Below, one piece after another: positions 32,832 through 43,666 of a stretch of 64,000 nucleotides of DNA (position 1 is the stretch's first letter; the number at the start of each line of letters is the position of its first letter). A program made the position numbers and the translations under genes. The stretch is from Phormidium tenue FACHB-886 (GTDB lineage Bacteria; Cyanobacteriota; Cyanobacteriia; Elainellales; Elainellaceae). The notes under the pieces are model-generated. The model was not told the origin of the DNA. It ran no database searches and worked only from the letters and a program-made list of their open reading frames with translations. Where the stretch lies: NCBI RefSeq assembly GCF_014764505.1, contig NZ_JACXWX010000022.1, positions 26,474 through 90,473 on the forward strand. Direction: 5' to 3'.

Positions 32832-34151
32832 CTAACCCCCGACTTCAATCTGTGACTGAACTTGCAGTTTGCCATCATCGCCGATCGTCCAGACATCATA
32901 TACACCCACCACGTCACCCTGCTCGTTAAAGTCGATCGTGCCGCTGGCGCCTTGATAGTTAATGTCCTTGCCTTGGCGCACCAAATCCAGCGCTTGGCAA
33001 ACATCAGACACTTCTTGTCCGGGCCCGTTAGCCACTTCACGCACTTTGTCTTTGAGAGCCGTGCCGGTGTTGGCTTTGGCAGCTTCAGCAGCTAGCACCA
33101 GCACAGCAGCAGCATCGTAGGTGTTGGCATCATAAACGTTTGGATCGCGGTTGAATTTGGCTTTGTAGGCTTGTAGGAATCCGTCGATCGCCGGACCACT
33201 TGCGCCCGGAGCGGTGCCAATCACCCCCGAAGCAATGAACTTACCATCTGCTTGCCCCACCAGCTCCGCTAGCTTATCGATCTTCATTCCATCCGACAGC
33301 AAGATCTTGGTGTTGCCCAACAAGCCTTGCTCAAAGGCAGCTTTCAGGACAAGGCTGCCCGTTTCAGGATAGGCAACCAGCAGCACCGCATCAGGCTGCC
33401 CGCTGAAAGCTGCCGTTAGCTCTGAGTCAAAAGTGGTGGCATCGGGCGCATATTTAGTAGGGCTGGACTCGTTGGTGACTGTGCCGCCCAGCGCTTTGAA
33501 AGCAGGCGTAAACGACTGAATTAAGCCATTGCCATAATCATTATTGATCGCCAGAATGGCGACTTTCTTAAAGCCCTGCTGCTGGGCTAGCTGTGCCAAA
33601 GCATCTCCCTGGAAAGTATCGGGTGGGGCAGTGCGGAACCAAAAGCCTTTGAAGTCTCCCTTTTTAGCGCGATCGGTAAAGCTAGGATCTGTGCTGGAAG
33701 GCGAGATCTGCACGACCTGATTGCGCACGGCGATGTCGATCGCCGCACTGGAAACCGCACTTCCTGCCGCGCCAACGACCCCTGCCACTTGATCGACTTC
33801 TGTGAGCTTGGTCATGGCGGCTGCGCCTGCAGTTGGCTCTGTTTGGTCATCTTCTGAGATCAAATCTACGGGTTTACCCAACGCACCTTGGCAAGCGTTG
33901 ACCGTTTCTAGCAGCAAGCCCGCGCTGTCTTGCATAGTTGTGCCATACTGCGCCAGATCGCCAGTAATGGGCAGCAAAGTGCCTAGCTTTAGCGCCCCGG
34001 CAGCGTCACCGGAGGCAGCAGCAGGGGAAGCACCGGGGCTAGCAGCCGGACTGGTACTGGTAACCTCAGTGCCTGAACCGCAGGCAGTAGTGAGCAACAG
34101 CAGGGCAATGGCGCTACTCCGGCTGAGGGGATGACGAAGTTTAATAAGCAT
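32832..34151 (-). CDS. ABC transporter substrate-binding lipoprotein, branched-chain amino acid type
   Basis: About 439 residues from the ATG at 34151; an ATG at 34190 adds 13 residues before the signal. Lipoprotein signal peptide ends in LLLTTACGSG. An Ala/Ser/Pro-rich linker follows, then the LivJ/ANF-receptor fold: LKLGTLLPITGDLAQYGTTM, VDLISEDDQTEPTAGAAAM, VVGAAGSAVSSAAIDIA, KVAILAINNDYGNGLIQSF and DANTYDAAAVLVLAAEA. It binds amino acids, urea or amides in the periplasm. No permease or ATPase gene is adjacent, so it is an orphan here. Confidence 0.88.
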   Translation of the reverse strand: MLIKLRHPLSRSSAIALLLLTTACGSGTEVTSTSPAASPGASPAAASGDAAGALKLGTLLPITGDLAQYGTTMQDSAGLLLETVNACQGALGKPVDLISEDDQTEPTAGAAAMTKLTEVDQVAGVVGAAGSAVSSAAIDIAVRNQVVQISPSSTDPSFTDRAKKGDFKGFWFRTAPPDTFQGDALAQLAQQQGFKKVAILAINNDYGNGLIQSFTPAFKALGGTVTNESSPTKYAPDATTFDSELTAAFSGQPDAVLLVAYPETGSLVLKAAFEQGLLGNTKILLSDGMKIDKLAELVGQADGKFIASGVIGTAPGASGPAIDGFLQAYKAKFNRDPNVYDANTYDAAAVLVLAAEAAKANTGTALKDKVREVANGPGQEVSDVCQALDLVRQGKDINYQGASGTIDFNEQGDVVGVYDVWTIGDDGKLQVQSQIEVGG

Positions 34152-34339
34152 TGTTTGAAAGAGGGTTTGAAAGAGGTTCTGAGGGTGCATAGCTGCAGGT
34201 TCTCCGTTAAAGCGGAAGCGATAACGTGAAGCGAAATCGGAATAGAGATAAGCTTAATTCTAATCCAATTGGTGAAAATCCAATAAGTGTAGGCGGGGCA
34301 GTCAATGGCACCATAGCAAAGGCTCCAGTGCATTGCGAT

Positions 34340-34376
34340 AAAGAGGGGGAGTGGGCAAAGCCCACTCCCCCTCTTT
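34340..34376 (-). terminator. Terminator of the MscS-type gene
   Basis: Perfect 17-bp stem of 34340-34356 (AAAGAGGGGGAGTGGGC) and 34360-34376, loop AAA. It follows the minus-strand channel gene that ends at 34399. Confidence 0.92.
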
Positions 34377-34398
34377 CGTCTTCTATCAATTCAGAGAA

Positions 34399-36309
34399 CT
34401 AATTTTGATGGTTGTTCGATCGCCTGGATTGACCAGAGTCAGCGGTAGCCTTTTTAGTATCAACATGGTTGCCGTTAGTCGAAGAATCTTCGATCGCATC
34501 ATTTTCGATCGCATTACTCGGGACGATCGCCTTTTCGTATCGAAGCATCTGTTGCGGCATGCCAATCTCAATCTGGTGTTCTTCGAAGGCAAGCCGCAGA
34601 CGCAGGCGAAACTCGCGTGCCACAAACCACTGCCGCAATGGACGAGTATCAAACCAGATACGAATCACCATGCCTTCGTGCGACATGTCTTCTACACCCA
34701 ATACCTGCGGTGGCTCCAGCAGATCAACTTGCCATTCTGGGTCTTCGTAGAACTGCTCCGTCACCTGTTTGATCACCGAGAGCGCCACTCGGATATCCGT
34801 TTCGTAGGCAACCGTCACCTTCATATCAACCCGCGACCATGATCGGGTCAGATTCTCTACCTGAGAGATCAAGCTATTGGGAATTGTGATCAGCCGTCCT
34901 TCTGTATCGCGAATTTGGGTAATTCGCAGATTCATATTTTCAACTAAGCCACTCACCGTGCCAATGCCGATGATATCGCCGATCGCAAACTGGTCTTCAG
35001 TCAAGATCAAAAAGCCATTAACCAGGTCTTTGATCAAGCTCTGGGAAGCCAGGGAAATGGCAAGTGCCACAACAGCACCCAACGTTAGCACCGAGCTAGT
35101 CGGCGCACCCAAAACGCTCAGCGCCCAGCCCACGCCGATCACATACACAGTGAACGTTTTTAAGCCCCGCAGCGACCGAATAATTGTGGAAATTCGCAGG
35201 TCGCGCCGCTGCGAATCCTCAAAGGTGAACAGCTCACTGTTCTGCCATGCCTGCGAAAACCGAGTAATCAGTAGGTCGCCCAGCCGATTGGACAAGCCCA
35301 TGCCAAACCAGATCAAGACTAAGGCGATCGGTTTGGACCAAAGTGCCTGCGCTAGCCCTGCAGTTTCTGGAAACAGATAGAGAATCCAGACCAGACCGCC
35401 CAGCCAGATCAGCACCTGTACCCAAAACAGCAGCCACGACAAAAACTTGACTAAGCTCCGCCGCCGCTCCAGAGTGAACTGGTTGTGGAGCGTCACAAAA
35501 AAATGGAGCCGCCGAAAAGGGCTATTGGGACTGGCATCGTCGATCGTCGGCTTTGTGATCCAGGTGGTATGTTCCTCCTGCAAAAGACGACTCCGGTATT
35601 TCACAAACCTTTGCAGCAGGAAGAAGAACAAGCTGAGGCAGCCAACGGCAATTGCCATCTTCACAGCCCGCTGTGCCTGGTTTGCTACAACTGAGGGCAA
35701 ACGACGCTCCAGTGCTTGCTTCAGTGCTTTTTCAATTTTCGATTCCCACCGCTCGGCTAGCTCTTCGATCGACAGCCGATAAAAGCGGGCATCTAGGTTT
35801 GTCACAGTCAGTAGATCGACAGGCTGCGGGCGGTAGGCATCCGTTGCCAGCAGAACGGTTTGCCCGTTTAGCTTGGCAACCTCCACCTGCAGTGTGGCAG
35901 GATCAAAAACTGTGTTGTAAGAGCGGCGATCACCAGCATCCCAAGCGGGGTCTTCAGCAATCACCTGTTCTAGATTTGCCTCAATCTGCTCGGCTCGCAC
36001 TTCCACTAGCACTTTGCCTTTGGGTTCGTCTCGGTTAGCGACGGCAGCAGCTGCCACCCTAAACAAAGGCTGATTTTCAAACTCGACTAGCGCTGTTTCG
36101 ATCGAGCCAATCCGCTCAACCCCCGGTGGCAACCGTTCACCAGAAGGAACTGGACTGACAGCCGGCAGACCAAGCTGCGCTGAAGCGATCGATGTGCCAC
36201 TTATGATTAGGGCGATCGTCAGTAGGCTAAGAAGCAGCCAACGACATCGCCTAAAAAATTGGTAAGCCTTCTGGCAAACGCTTTTGTAAAACTGGGTAAC
36301 CTGTTTCAC
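34399..36309 (-). CDS. MscS-family mechanosensitive channel protein
   Basis: 636 residues. A hydrophobic signal-like segment lies at about 20-45, with an extracytoplasmic domain to about 210. Several membrane helices lie at about 213-232, 290-315, 330-345 and 395-450. The MscS core pore helix is GAVVALAISLASQSLIKDLV and the beta domain is GIGTVSGLVENMNLRITQIRD with IPNSLISQVENLTRSW. The C-terminal tail is acidic and Asn/Asp-rich. It releases solutes on hypo-osmotic shock or may sense membrane tension for signalling. Large N-terminal domain resembles the YkuT/MscM-like cyanobacterial group. Confidence 0.9.
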   Translation of the reverse strand: MKQVTQFYKSVCQKAYQFFRRCRWLLLSLLTIALIISGTSIASAQLGLPAVSPVPSGERLPPGVERIGSIETALVEFENQPLFRVAAAAVANRDEPKGKVLVEVRAEQIEANLEQVIAEDPAWDAGDRRSYNTVFDPATLQVEVAKLNGQTVLLATDAYRPQPVDLLTVTNLDARFYRLSIEELAERWESKIEKALKQALERRLPSVVANQAQRAVKMAIAVGCLSLFFFLLQRFVKYRSRLLQEEHTTWITKPTIDDASPNSPFRRLHFFVTLHNQFTLERRRSLVKFLSWLLFWVQVLIWLGGLVWILYLFPETAGLAQALWSKPIALVLIWFGMGLSNRLGDLLITRFSQAWQNSELFTFEDSQRRDLRISTIIRSLRGLKTFTVYVIGVGWALSVLGAPTSSVLTLGAVVALAISLASQSLIKDLVNGFLILTEDQFAIGDIIGIGTVSGLVENMNLRITQIRDTEGRLITIPNSLISQVENLTRSWSRVDMKVTVAYETDIRVALSVIKQVTEQFYEDPEWQVDLLEPPQVLGVEDMSHEGMVIRIWFDTRPLRQWFVAREFRLRLRLAFEEHQIEIGMPQQMLRYEKAIVPSNAIENDAIEDSSTNGNHVDTKKATADSGQSRRSNNHQN

Positions 36310-36490
36310 GCTTCATCTGCTCATGAGATCTTCCTGACCAGCATAAGCGCAGGTCAACCAGGTTGGATACCTCTAACGGGTTATGAATTCAAGGAGCAGA
36401 TTCGCACGATCGGGCGAACCCTCTCCCTTATCAGCTTTCATGCAGAATCGTTTTAATATGAAGTTTGTGTATTGAAGGGAATTTCTGCTC

Positions 36491-37159
36491 GTGAATAAAA
36501 ACTTTAAACACCTAGACACGATCACAGCGCTATTTGTAGCAGTGCTGCTGATTTCAAACATCACCTCTACAAAGATTGTCCAGGTTGGCTTTCTGACCTT
36601 TGATGGTGGCACGCTACTGTTTCCGCTTAGCTATATTTTTGGCGATATTTTGACGGAAGTGTATGGCTATGCTCGCTCCCGAAAAGTAATTTGGTTGGGC
36701 TTTGCCTCAGCCATTTTGATGTCAGTGACGCTGATCACCGTAGGAGCATTACCGCCCGCAGCCGATTGGGCTTATCAAACTGCCTACGAGCAGATCCTTG
36801 GGTTCACACCCAGAATTGTGCTGGCAAGCTTGATTGCTTACTTTGCTGGAGAGTTTTCTAACTCCTTTACGCTAGCAAAGCTAAAGATCAAGACACAAGG
36901 CAGACATCTCTGGATGCGGACGATCGGCTCAACGTTGATTGGGCAAATTGTGGATACGCTAATTTTCACCTTGATTGCTTTTTGGGGTGTATTTCCAGAC
37001 GCGCTGCTGCTGCCTCTAATTATTTCCAACTACGTGTTTAAGTGCGGTATTGAGGTATTATTTACCCCGGTTACCTATTGGGTAACGGGCTGGCTGAAGC
37101 AGCAGGAGAAAGAAGATTTCTACGACACTGAAACAAACTTCAATCCGTTTCAGGTTTAA
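36491..37159 (+). CDS. Queuosine precursor transporter (YhhQ family)
   Basis: 222 residues, six hydrophobic segments. Family marks: LISNITSTKIVQVGFLTFDG, PLSYIFGDILTEVYGYARSR, IVLASLIAYFAGEFSNSFTL, GQIVDTLIFTLIAFWG and KCGIEVLFTPVTYWV. Imports preQ0/preQ1 or queuine for tRNA modification. GTG start at 36491 with AAGGGA ahead. No preQ1 riboswitch was recognised in its leader. Confidence 0.85.
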   Translation: MNKNFKHLDTITALFVAVLLISNITSTKIVQVGFLTFDGGTLLFPLSYIFGDILTEVYGYARSRKVIWLGFASAILMSVTLITVGALPPAADWAYQTAYEQILGFTPRIVLASLIAYFAGEFSNSFTLAKLKIKTQGRHLWMRTIGSTLIGQIVDTLIFTLIAFWGVFPDALLLPLIISNYVFKCGIEVLFTPVTYWVTGWLKQQEKEDFYDTETNFNPFQV

Positions 37160-37501
37160 CGTTCTAATCCATATGCATTTGGTGCGCATTTAGGAGTAGT
37201 AGGAGTAGTAAGAGTCGTAGGAGTAGCCGATCTCAAATCCCTGCCTACCTGTTCCGCTCAAAAGCAGCACAGCGGATCTAAATGGGTCTACATCATTACG
37301 GGAGATAAACAGCATCTACAATCTCGCTACCTGGTAAACACCCGAGCAAACCTGCAGTAAACAAGATTCAGCAGGAGATTGCAAGATCTAAATCTAAGCC
37401 AGTCTATATCTATGGGCTCGGGTAGTGCTCTATATCATCAGGGGGATGTTCGGCTCTGATAAAAGTTGAACACTGGTAGCGTAGTGAACAGAGGATTTTG
37501 T
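37160..37501. other. Intergenic region with a short GGAGTAGTA repeat
   Basis: About 340 bases without a gene. From 37191 to 37228 there are four near-copies of a 9-bp word TAGGAGTAG/TAAGAGTCG. Otherwise nothing was recognised. Confidence 0.5.
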
Positions 37502-37879
37502 ATGAATCGATTCATTTCTGGATTACGGCGGCTGCAGCTCCGCCAAACTTTGCTGACTTTTTTGGCTGGATTGCTGCTGTTTGTCAGCGCTACGCTAGGG
37601 TTTAGCTATGGATTGCAGGCAGAAGCTGTCCGACTTACCCCCCAAGCAGAAGATTATCCCGTTCAGCAGCGGGAAACCCGCAGAGAGGAGAACGCTAAGC
37701 TAGCTCGAGAGAAGGTAGAAGAGGCACAAGAGGCTAACAGTTCGCCGCAAGACAAGCTGAATCTGGATGAACCTATTCCTACGAGCACCAAGAAGTTTTT
37801 CAAGCAAATTCAGGGCGAGGACGTAGAAGTTAAAGAAGAGATGCCGCCCACAAGAAGGCATAACAATACGGGCAACTAA
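37502..37879 (+). CDS. Small exported protein of unknown function
   Basis: 125 residues from the ATG at 37502. A basic start (NRFISGLRRLQLRQ), a hydrophobic segment LTFLAGLLLFVSATLGFSYG and a cleavage-like LQAEA, then a charged low-complexity region (QQRETRREENAKLAREKVEE). DUF6658-like cyanobacterial proteins have this layout, but I am not certain of the family. Periplasmic or membrane-anchored. Confidence 0.65.
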   Translation: MNRFISGLRRLQLRQTLLTFLAGLLLFVSATLGFSYGLQAEAVRLTPQAEDYPVQQRETRREENAKLAREKVEEAQEANSSPQDKLNLDEPIPTSTKKFFKQIQGEDVEVKEEMPPTRRHNNTGN

Positions 37880-38015
37880 ATACGGGCTAATCTACCTTAA
37901 GCAGCGATCGGTTGCGTAGGGGCGGTTTATCCAGTCGCACAGGCAATTCACCCTACCTTATTGCCTAGCCAAACTCTAAGCCGCCCTGCAAAAGCTTTAA
38001 GCAATCAGCAACACG

Positions 38016-39149
38016 CTATGCTGCCGAAGGCAAAGACTGTGCCGATAGCACCGACTCATAGAACCCTTGAAGCTGCCGCGTGGCTGCCGCCCAGCCCCAG
38101 CGTTCCGCCTCTTGACGGGCATTTGATCGCAAAATCTCCCGCTCCTGCTGATTTGCCAAGAGGCGTTGTGTAGCGGCGATCGCCCCTCCCTCATCTTGCG
38201 GGTCAAATAGATAGCCGTTCACCCCGTCAGTGACAATATCAGGAATGCCGCCTGCGTTAGCTGCAATCACGGGACAGCCTGCTGCCATCGCTTCGAGCAG
38301 CACCAAGCCCAGTGTTTCAGTCCGCGACGGAAAGACAAATGCATCGGATGAAGCAAAGGCAGCAGCGAGGTCTTTTCCAGTCAAATAGCCCACGAAATTT
38401 GTGGGGGTATCAGCGAAATACTTCTCTAGCTCGGCACGATAAGGCCCGTCGCCCACTAGCGCCAGCCTGGCATTGGGAATCGCTTCTAATACAGACTTGA
38501 TTCGCTCGATCTCCTTTTCTGCCGACAGCCGCCCTACATAGAGCAGCAGCGGCGAATCAGGATTGCCTTGGGTCAAGCGCGATCGCATCGCAGTGCTGAC
38601 TAATTCGGGCTGAAATAACTCTGTATCCACGCCGCGCTGCCACACCACCACCCGTTCAATGCCGTGGGAAGTTAAAGCATCCTGCATGGCGGTCGAAGTG
38701 CAGAGGTTGAGCTGCGCCTGATTGTGAACCACCTTCAGCAGCTCCCACATAACGCCTTCCAGCATCCCCAAGCCGTAGTGTTCAAGATACTTCGGCAGGT
38801 GCGTATGATACGACGCTACTAGCGGCACGTTCAGCGACTTGGCATAGTACAGCCCACCTAGCCCCAGCACTGCCGGGTTAACTAGATGAATCAAATCAGG
38901 CTGGAAGTCTTCTAGCACCTGCCGCATGGAAGGGCGCGGTAACGCCAGTTTTAGCTCTGGATACAGCGGTAGCGGAAAGCCCGGAATGCCGTGGATTTTT
39001 GCCCCTTTGTATTCCGTGAGTCCGCCGTCTGGGGAGAACACGAGCACCTGATGTCCTAACCGCTGCAGATGATCAACAGAGTGGCTGAGACGGGTGACAA
39101 TCCCATCTACTTTGGGCAGAAAGGTTTCGGTGAAGAGGGCAATTCGCAT
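38016..39149 (-). CDS. sqdX: Sulfoquinovosyltransferase
   Basis: About 377 residues from the ATG at 39149 (RIALFTETFLPKVDGIVTRL); an in-frame ATG at 39275 adds unrelated residues. GT4 fold with VPLVASYHTHLPKYLEHYGL, LLLYVGRLSAEKEIERIK, LVGDGPYRAELEKYF and FPSRTETLGLVLLEAMAAG. SqdX transfers sulfoquinovose from the UDP sugar to diacylglycerol, completing the thylakoid sulfolipid SQDG. It lies downstream of sqdB on the same strand, separated by about 360 bases. Confidence 0.92.
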   Translation of the reverse strand: MRIALFTETFLPKVDGIVTRLSHSVDHLQRLGHQVLVFSPDGGLTEYKGAKIHGIPGFPLPLYPELKLALPRPSMRQVLEDFQPDLIHLVNPAVLGLGGLYYAKSLNVPLVASYHTHLPKYLEHYGLGMLEGVMWELLKVVHNQAQLNLCTSTAMQDALTSHGIERVVVWQRGVDTELFQPELVSTAMRSRLTQGNPDSPLLLYVGRLSAEKEIERIKSVLEAIPNARLALVGDGPYRAELEKYFADTPTNFVGYLTGKDLAAAFASSDAFVFPSRTETLGLVLLEAMAAGCPVIAANAGGIPDIVTDGVNGYLFDPQDEGGAIAATQRLLANQQEREILRSNARQEAERWGWAAATRQLQGFYESVLSAQSLPSAA

Positions 39150-39511
39150 AGAAGCGTCTAGAAATATGGAACAGCGGGCATCAGCCCCAGAAAAGAGTCT
39201 AAGAAGAGCATTTGGGCAGCGTACAAAGACCATGAAGCCTCGCTCCGCCGGAATCAGTCCCATCAGCACTCCCACGCCCTCTGCAAAGCAGTTTAGCCGA
39301 TGCCAGTTTTCGACTGCTTCAGCCGCATATTAGCTCGATCTCAGTAGCTCGATCTCAGTCGGGGTCGGGGAGTTTGCCAACTGCATATAGCGCTGATTGC
39401 TAGCCGTCAGCGCTGCCCACTCCGGAAACAGCTTGTAGGCGCTGAAGCCTGTAGAATAAACCGGGTAAAACGGCAAATCTCAGCAGCACCAAAGCGCGAA
39501 CACCGATCGGT

Positions 39512-40684
<1,173 letters not shown>

Positions 40685-40720
40685 TTACTGATTACAGATA
40701 CTGCGCATAATCTACCAGGT

Positions 40721-42100
40721 TTATGTACCTGATCGACTACCCAGATCGCCAGTCAATTTGAAAAAATACCCAATTAGATAGAGCGAGCCACATAAGACGA
40801 TCGCCGCCTCTCCAGAATTCGCTGCTTCCAGTCCCGCAATCACGTCTCCATAAAGCTGGCAATGGCTCAGCTCCGGGCATACCGCCTGCGCCAGTGCCGC
40901 TAGCTCTTCTAGGCTGACGGGCAAATGTTCTGGCACAGGTACCAAATAGAGAAGGTCACCCGGACGCAGCAGCGCTCGAAACACATCAGCATGATCTTTG
41001 TTGGCGATCATGCCCATCACCCAATGAATTGGCGGCACCAGCTGCCCGGCAGCGTTGCGATCGACAAACGATCGCAACGCTGCCGCCCCCGCCGGATTGT
41101 GTGCCCCATCGATCAAGATTTGCCGATCGCGCCACGTCATCCACTGCAGCCGCCCTGCCCACTGCGTTTTTGCCATGCCATCGCGGATCTGCGCATCGGT
41201 GATTTGCCAGCCCTGAGACTGGAGGATGCGGAACGTAGCGATCGCCAATGCCGAATTGGTCAGCTGATGCTCGCCCAGCAGCGCCAAAGGGTAAGAGATC
41301 GCCGTTGCGGCAGGAAGTTCACCCTGCGGCGTTGGGTCAGAAGCAGGATATGTCACCCAGCCGTTTCCAATCTCTACAGCAGGCTGCACCCACACCGCCG
41401 GACAGGTTAGCTCAACCAGCCGCCGCCTCAAAACTGCTTCTGCTTCGGTGGGCTGAGGCGCAATCACCGCAGGGCAGCCCGCCTTTAAAATTCCTGCTTT
41501 TTCAAAGGCAATCTTGTCTAGCGTAGGACCGAGCTTCTGCCAATGTTCGCGGCTCAGCGGCGTGATGATGCTTACTAAAGGACGATCGCAGACGTTAGTT
41601 GCGTCTAATCTGCCGCCCAGCCCCACCTCCATGACGGCAAGATCCACCTGCTGCCGCGCGAAGTAGAGCCATGCTGCCGCCGTAAAGACTTCAAACTGGG
41701 TGGGGGAGGGCTGGCTGGGATCGATCGCCGCTATTACTTCTTGCAGCAGTTCACAGAGCTGAGTAGCGGAAATTTCTGCGCCATTTAAAGTAATCCGCTC
41801 GCACCAGCTCACCAAGTGCGGTGAAGTGTAGCGCCCCACCCGATAGCCCGCCTCAATTAACACGGAAGATAAATAGGCGCAAACGGATCCTTTCCCATTG
41901 CTGCCTGCAACATGCAAAATCGGCACCTGCTGCTGCGGATTGCCCAACGCTGCCAGCAGCCGCTTGATCCGCTCTAAGCCCAGCTCCACGCCAAAGTGAG
42001 CAAAGCGATCGAGCAAGGCATCGACTTTGACTAGCGGATCGATCGCGTCGCTGGCGGCTAAGTTTCCAGATGCAGAGTTGGAAGCGTTGGCGGTGTCCAT
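40721..42100 (-). CDS. folC: Folylpolyglutamate/dihydrofolate synthase
   Basis: About 459 residues from the ATG at 42100. Mur-ligase fold: RIKRLLAALGNPQQQVPILH, HVAGSNGKGSVCAYLSSVL (P-loop), GRYTSPHLVSWCERITLNG, AVMEVGLGGRLDATNV, FEKAGILKAG and ILIDGAHNPAGAAAL. It adds glutamates to dihydropteroate and folates. An in-frame ATG at 42163 would overlap the neighbouring promoter region. Together with the CADD-type p-aminobenzoate enzyme this is a second folate gene in the window. Confidence 0.93.
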   Translation of the reverse strand: MDTANASNSASGNLAASDAIDPLVKVDALLDRFAHFGVELGLERIKRLLAALGNPQQQVPILHVAGSNGKGSVCAYLSSVLIEAGYRVGRYTSPHLVSWCERITLNGAEISATQLCELLQEVIAAIDPSQPSPTQFEVFTAAAWLYFARQQVDLAVMEVGLGGRLDATNVCDRPLVSIITPLSREHWQKLGPTLDKIAFEKAGILKAGCPAVIAPQPTEAEAVLRRRLVELTCPAVWVQPAVEIGNGWVTYPASDPTPQGELPAATAISYPLALLGEHQLTNSALAIATFRILQSQGWQITDAQIRDGMAKTQWAGRLQWMTWRDRQILIDGAHNPAGAAALRSFVDRNAAGQLVPPIHWVMGMIANKDHADVFRALLRPGDLLYLVPVPEHLPVSLEELAALAQAVCPELSHCQLYGDVIAGLEAANSGEAAIVLCGSLYLIGYFFKLTGDLGSRSGT

Positions 42101-42294
42101 TTTGAGGCACAGTGAACTGCTTCCAAATCTTACAAGACTTGCGCGAACCGTTGCCGATGGCATACCTATGCAGCCACCTATTCAACCGGGAGCGTGAAAG
42201 CAATTTGTTTGGGATAGGGGGGCGATCGCTGAGCAATGAGTCAATCAGGTGTTCTACGGGAAAAATTAATTTAGCAGCAGTTCAGCAAAACCAA

Positions 42295-43494
42295 ATGGCA
42301 GAAAAAGTCGCAATCTTTTTGGATGTTGAAAATCTATCAGGCTGGCTGAAAGCGGACGGGGGAGCAACACTTTTGGAACATGCCAGCGAACTAGGGCGTG
42401 TGGTTGTGCGTCGAGCCTATGGGGATTTCAGCAATCCAGCAGTGAGTGTGCGTCAGCCAGAGTTAAACTTACTCGGTTTCGAGTTTGTGCAAGTCTATCA
42501 TCCGGTGAAAGGCAAAAACTCTGCCGACATTCAAATTGTGGTTGATGTGATGGAATACCTGACTCGTATTCCTGATTTGGAGTGGATTGTTCTTGCGACC
42601 GGAGATTCAGATTTTTCGCCTTTGTTTAGACGCTTGAGAGAGTTGGACAAATCTGTAGTGGGGGTTGGACCTCGATCTGTTCTTAGTGAAGCTGTCAAAA
42701 AGTCTTGCAGCCAATTCATTTACATCGACGAAGGCTTTTCTTCTGATAGTGCGTCTGTTTCCTTGAAAACACCTCACCTGTACGAAGATGCATTAGGGTT
42801 ACTGGAGCGTGTCCTTTGTAAATTTCCAGATGGCGCTAGTCTTTCTACTCTCAAGAATGAAATGCTTGAAATTAATTCAGCATTTGATGAGCAAAACCTG
42901 GGATTTTCTGGCTTTATGAAGTTCCTTCAGAGTGCCTCTAAAATAGCTACGCTGTATCAGGTTAAACAAGTCTGGCACGCAAAAGCATTGCGACGGGGTG
43001 ATACACGCAGTGTTTCATCGCATAGCTGCAAGCAGGAGCCTGCTTTAGTAGAACCTCCAACCGAGCTTTATAAACGTTTTCTACACAAAAGCGGTTGGCG
43101 ATCGTTTGAGTCCTGTTTTCTCTGGGATTGCCTCACTAAACTAACGATGCGTTTTCCAGAAGGCTTCACCAGAAGCGAAGCGTTTCAATATTTAATTGAC
43201 AGTTTTGGGCATAACCGGGCTCGCGGAGATTTGCGATCGGCGATGTATATGCTTTGTGAAGCAGGTTTCATAACCCAGCAACAGCAGAATGATGAGCCGA
43301 TCTGGATGACTGATTTACCCAAGTCTGAACGGGCGATGGCAAAGAAAATGGATGTTGTGATGGTGCATCGGCTGGTTCATGCTTGCAAACATCAAAATAT
43401 CTCTTTCATTCCTGAGCTTGTCATTCCGCTCCTGAGTAATTCCTACGTTAAAGAGCAGTTCAAGGCATTAATTGAAAACGCTCAATATTGTTAG
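42295..43494 (+). CDS. NYN-domain ribonuclease-like protein with LOTUS-like domain
   Basis: 399 residues from the ATG at 42295. The NYN/PIN-like domain covers about 1-150: KVAIFLDVENLSGWL with Asp 10 and Asn 13, SADIQIVVDVMEYL, and VLATGDSDFSPLFRRLREL with the second acidic cluster. Residues about 165-230 (ALGLLERVLCKFPDGASLST...LGFSGFMKFLQSA) fit an OST-HTH/LOTUS winged helix, an RNA-binding module. A C-terminal helical region of 150 residues is unassigned. LabA-like relatives act in cyanobacterial gene-expression control. Divergent from folC. Likely RNA cleavage or binding, by inference. Confidence 0.82.
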   Translation: MAEKVAIFLDVENLSGWLKADGGATLLEHASELGRVVVRRAYGDFSNPAVSVRQPELNLLGFEFVQVYHPVKGKNSADIQIVVDVMEYLTRIPDLEWIVLATGDSDFSPLFRRLRELDKSVVGVGPRSVLSEAVKKSCSQFIYIDEGFSSDSASVSLKTPHLYEDALGLLERVLCKFPDGASLSTLKNEMLEINSAFDEQNLGFSGFMKFLQSASKIATLYQVKQVWHAKALRRGDTRSVSSHSCKQEPALVEPPTELYKRFLHKSGWRSFESCFLWDCLTKLTMRFPEGFTRSEAFQYLIDSFGHNRARGDLRSAMYMLCEAGFITQQQQNDEPIWMTDLPKSERAMAKKMDVVMVHRLVHACKHQNISFIPELVIPLLSNSYVKEQFKALIENAQYC

Positions 43495-43666
43495 CAGTAT
43501 TGTTAGCATTGCAGCGTTAGGCTAGCCATAGCAGATAGAAAGACGATCTTCGCAGAAACGCGAAGATTATCCGCCGCTGCACCCGATCGAATCTTGCTCA
43601 CTGTAGGGCAAGATGCTGTAGAATTTAGTGCCTCATAATTCGTTTGTACTGTAGCAGGAGCAAATT

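Noticed and set aside
36310..36490. Possible preQ1 riboswitch before the queuosine-precursor transporter
   Set aside because: No pseudoknot pattern with the A-rich tail could be found.
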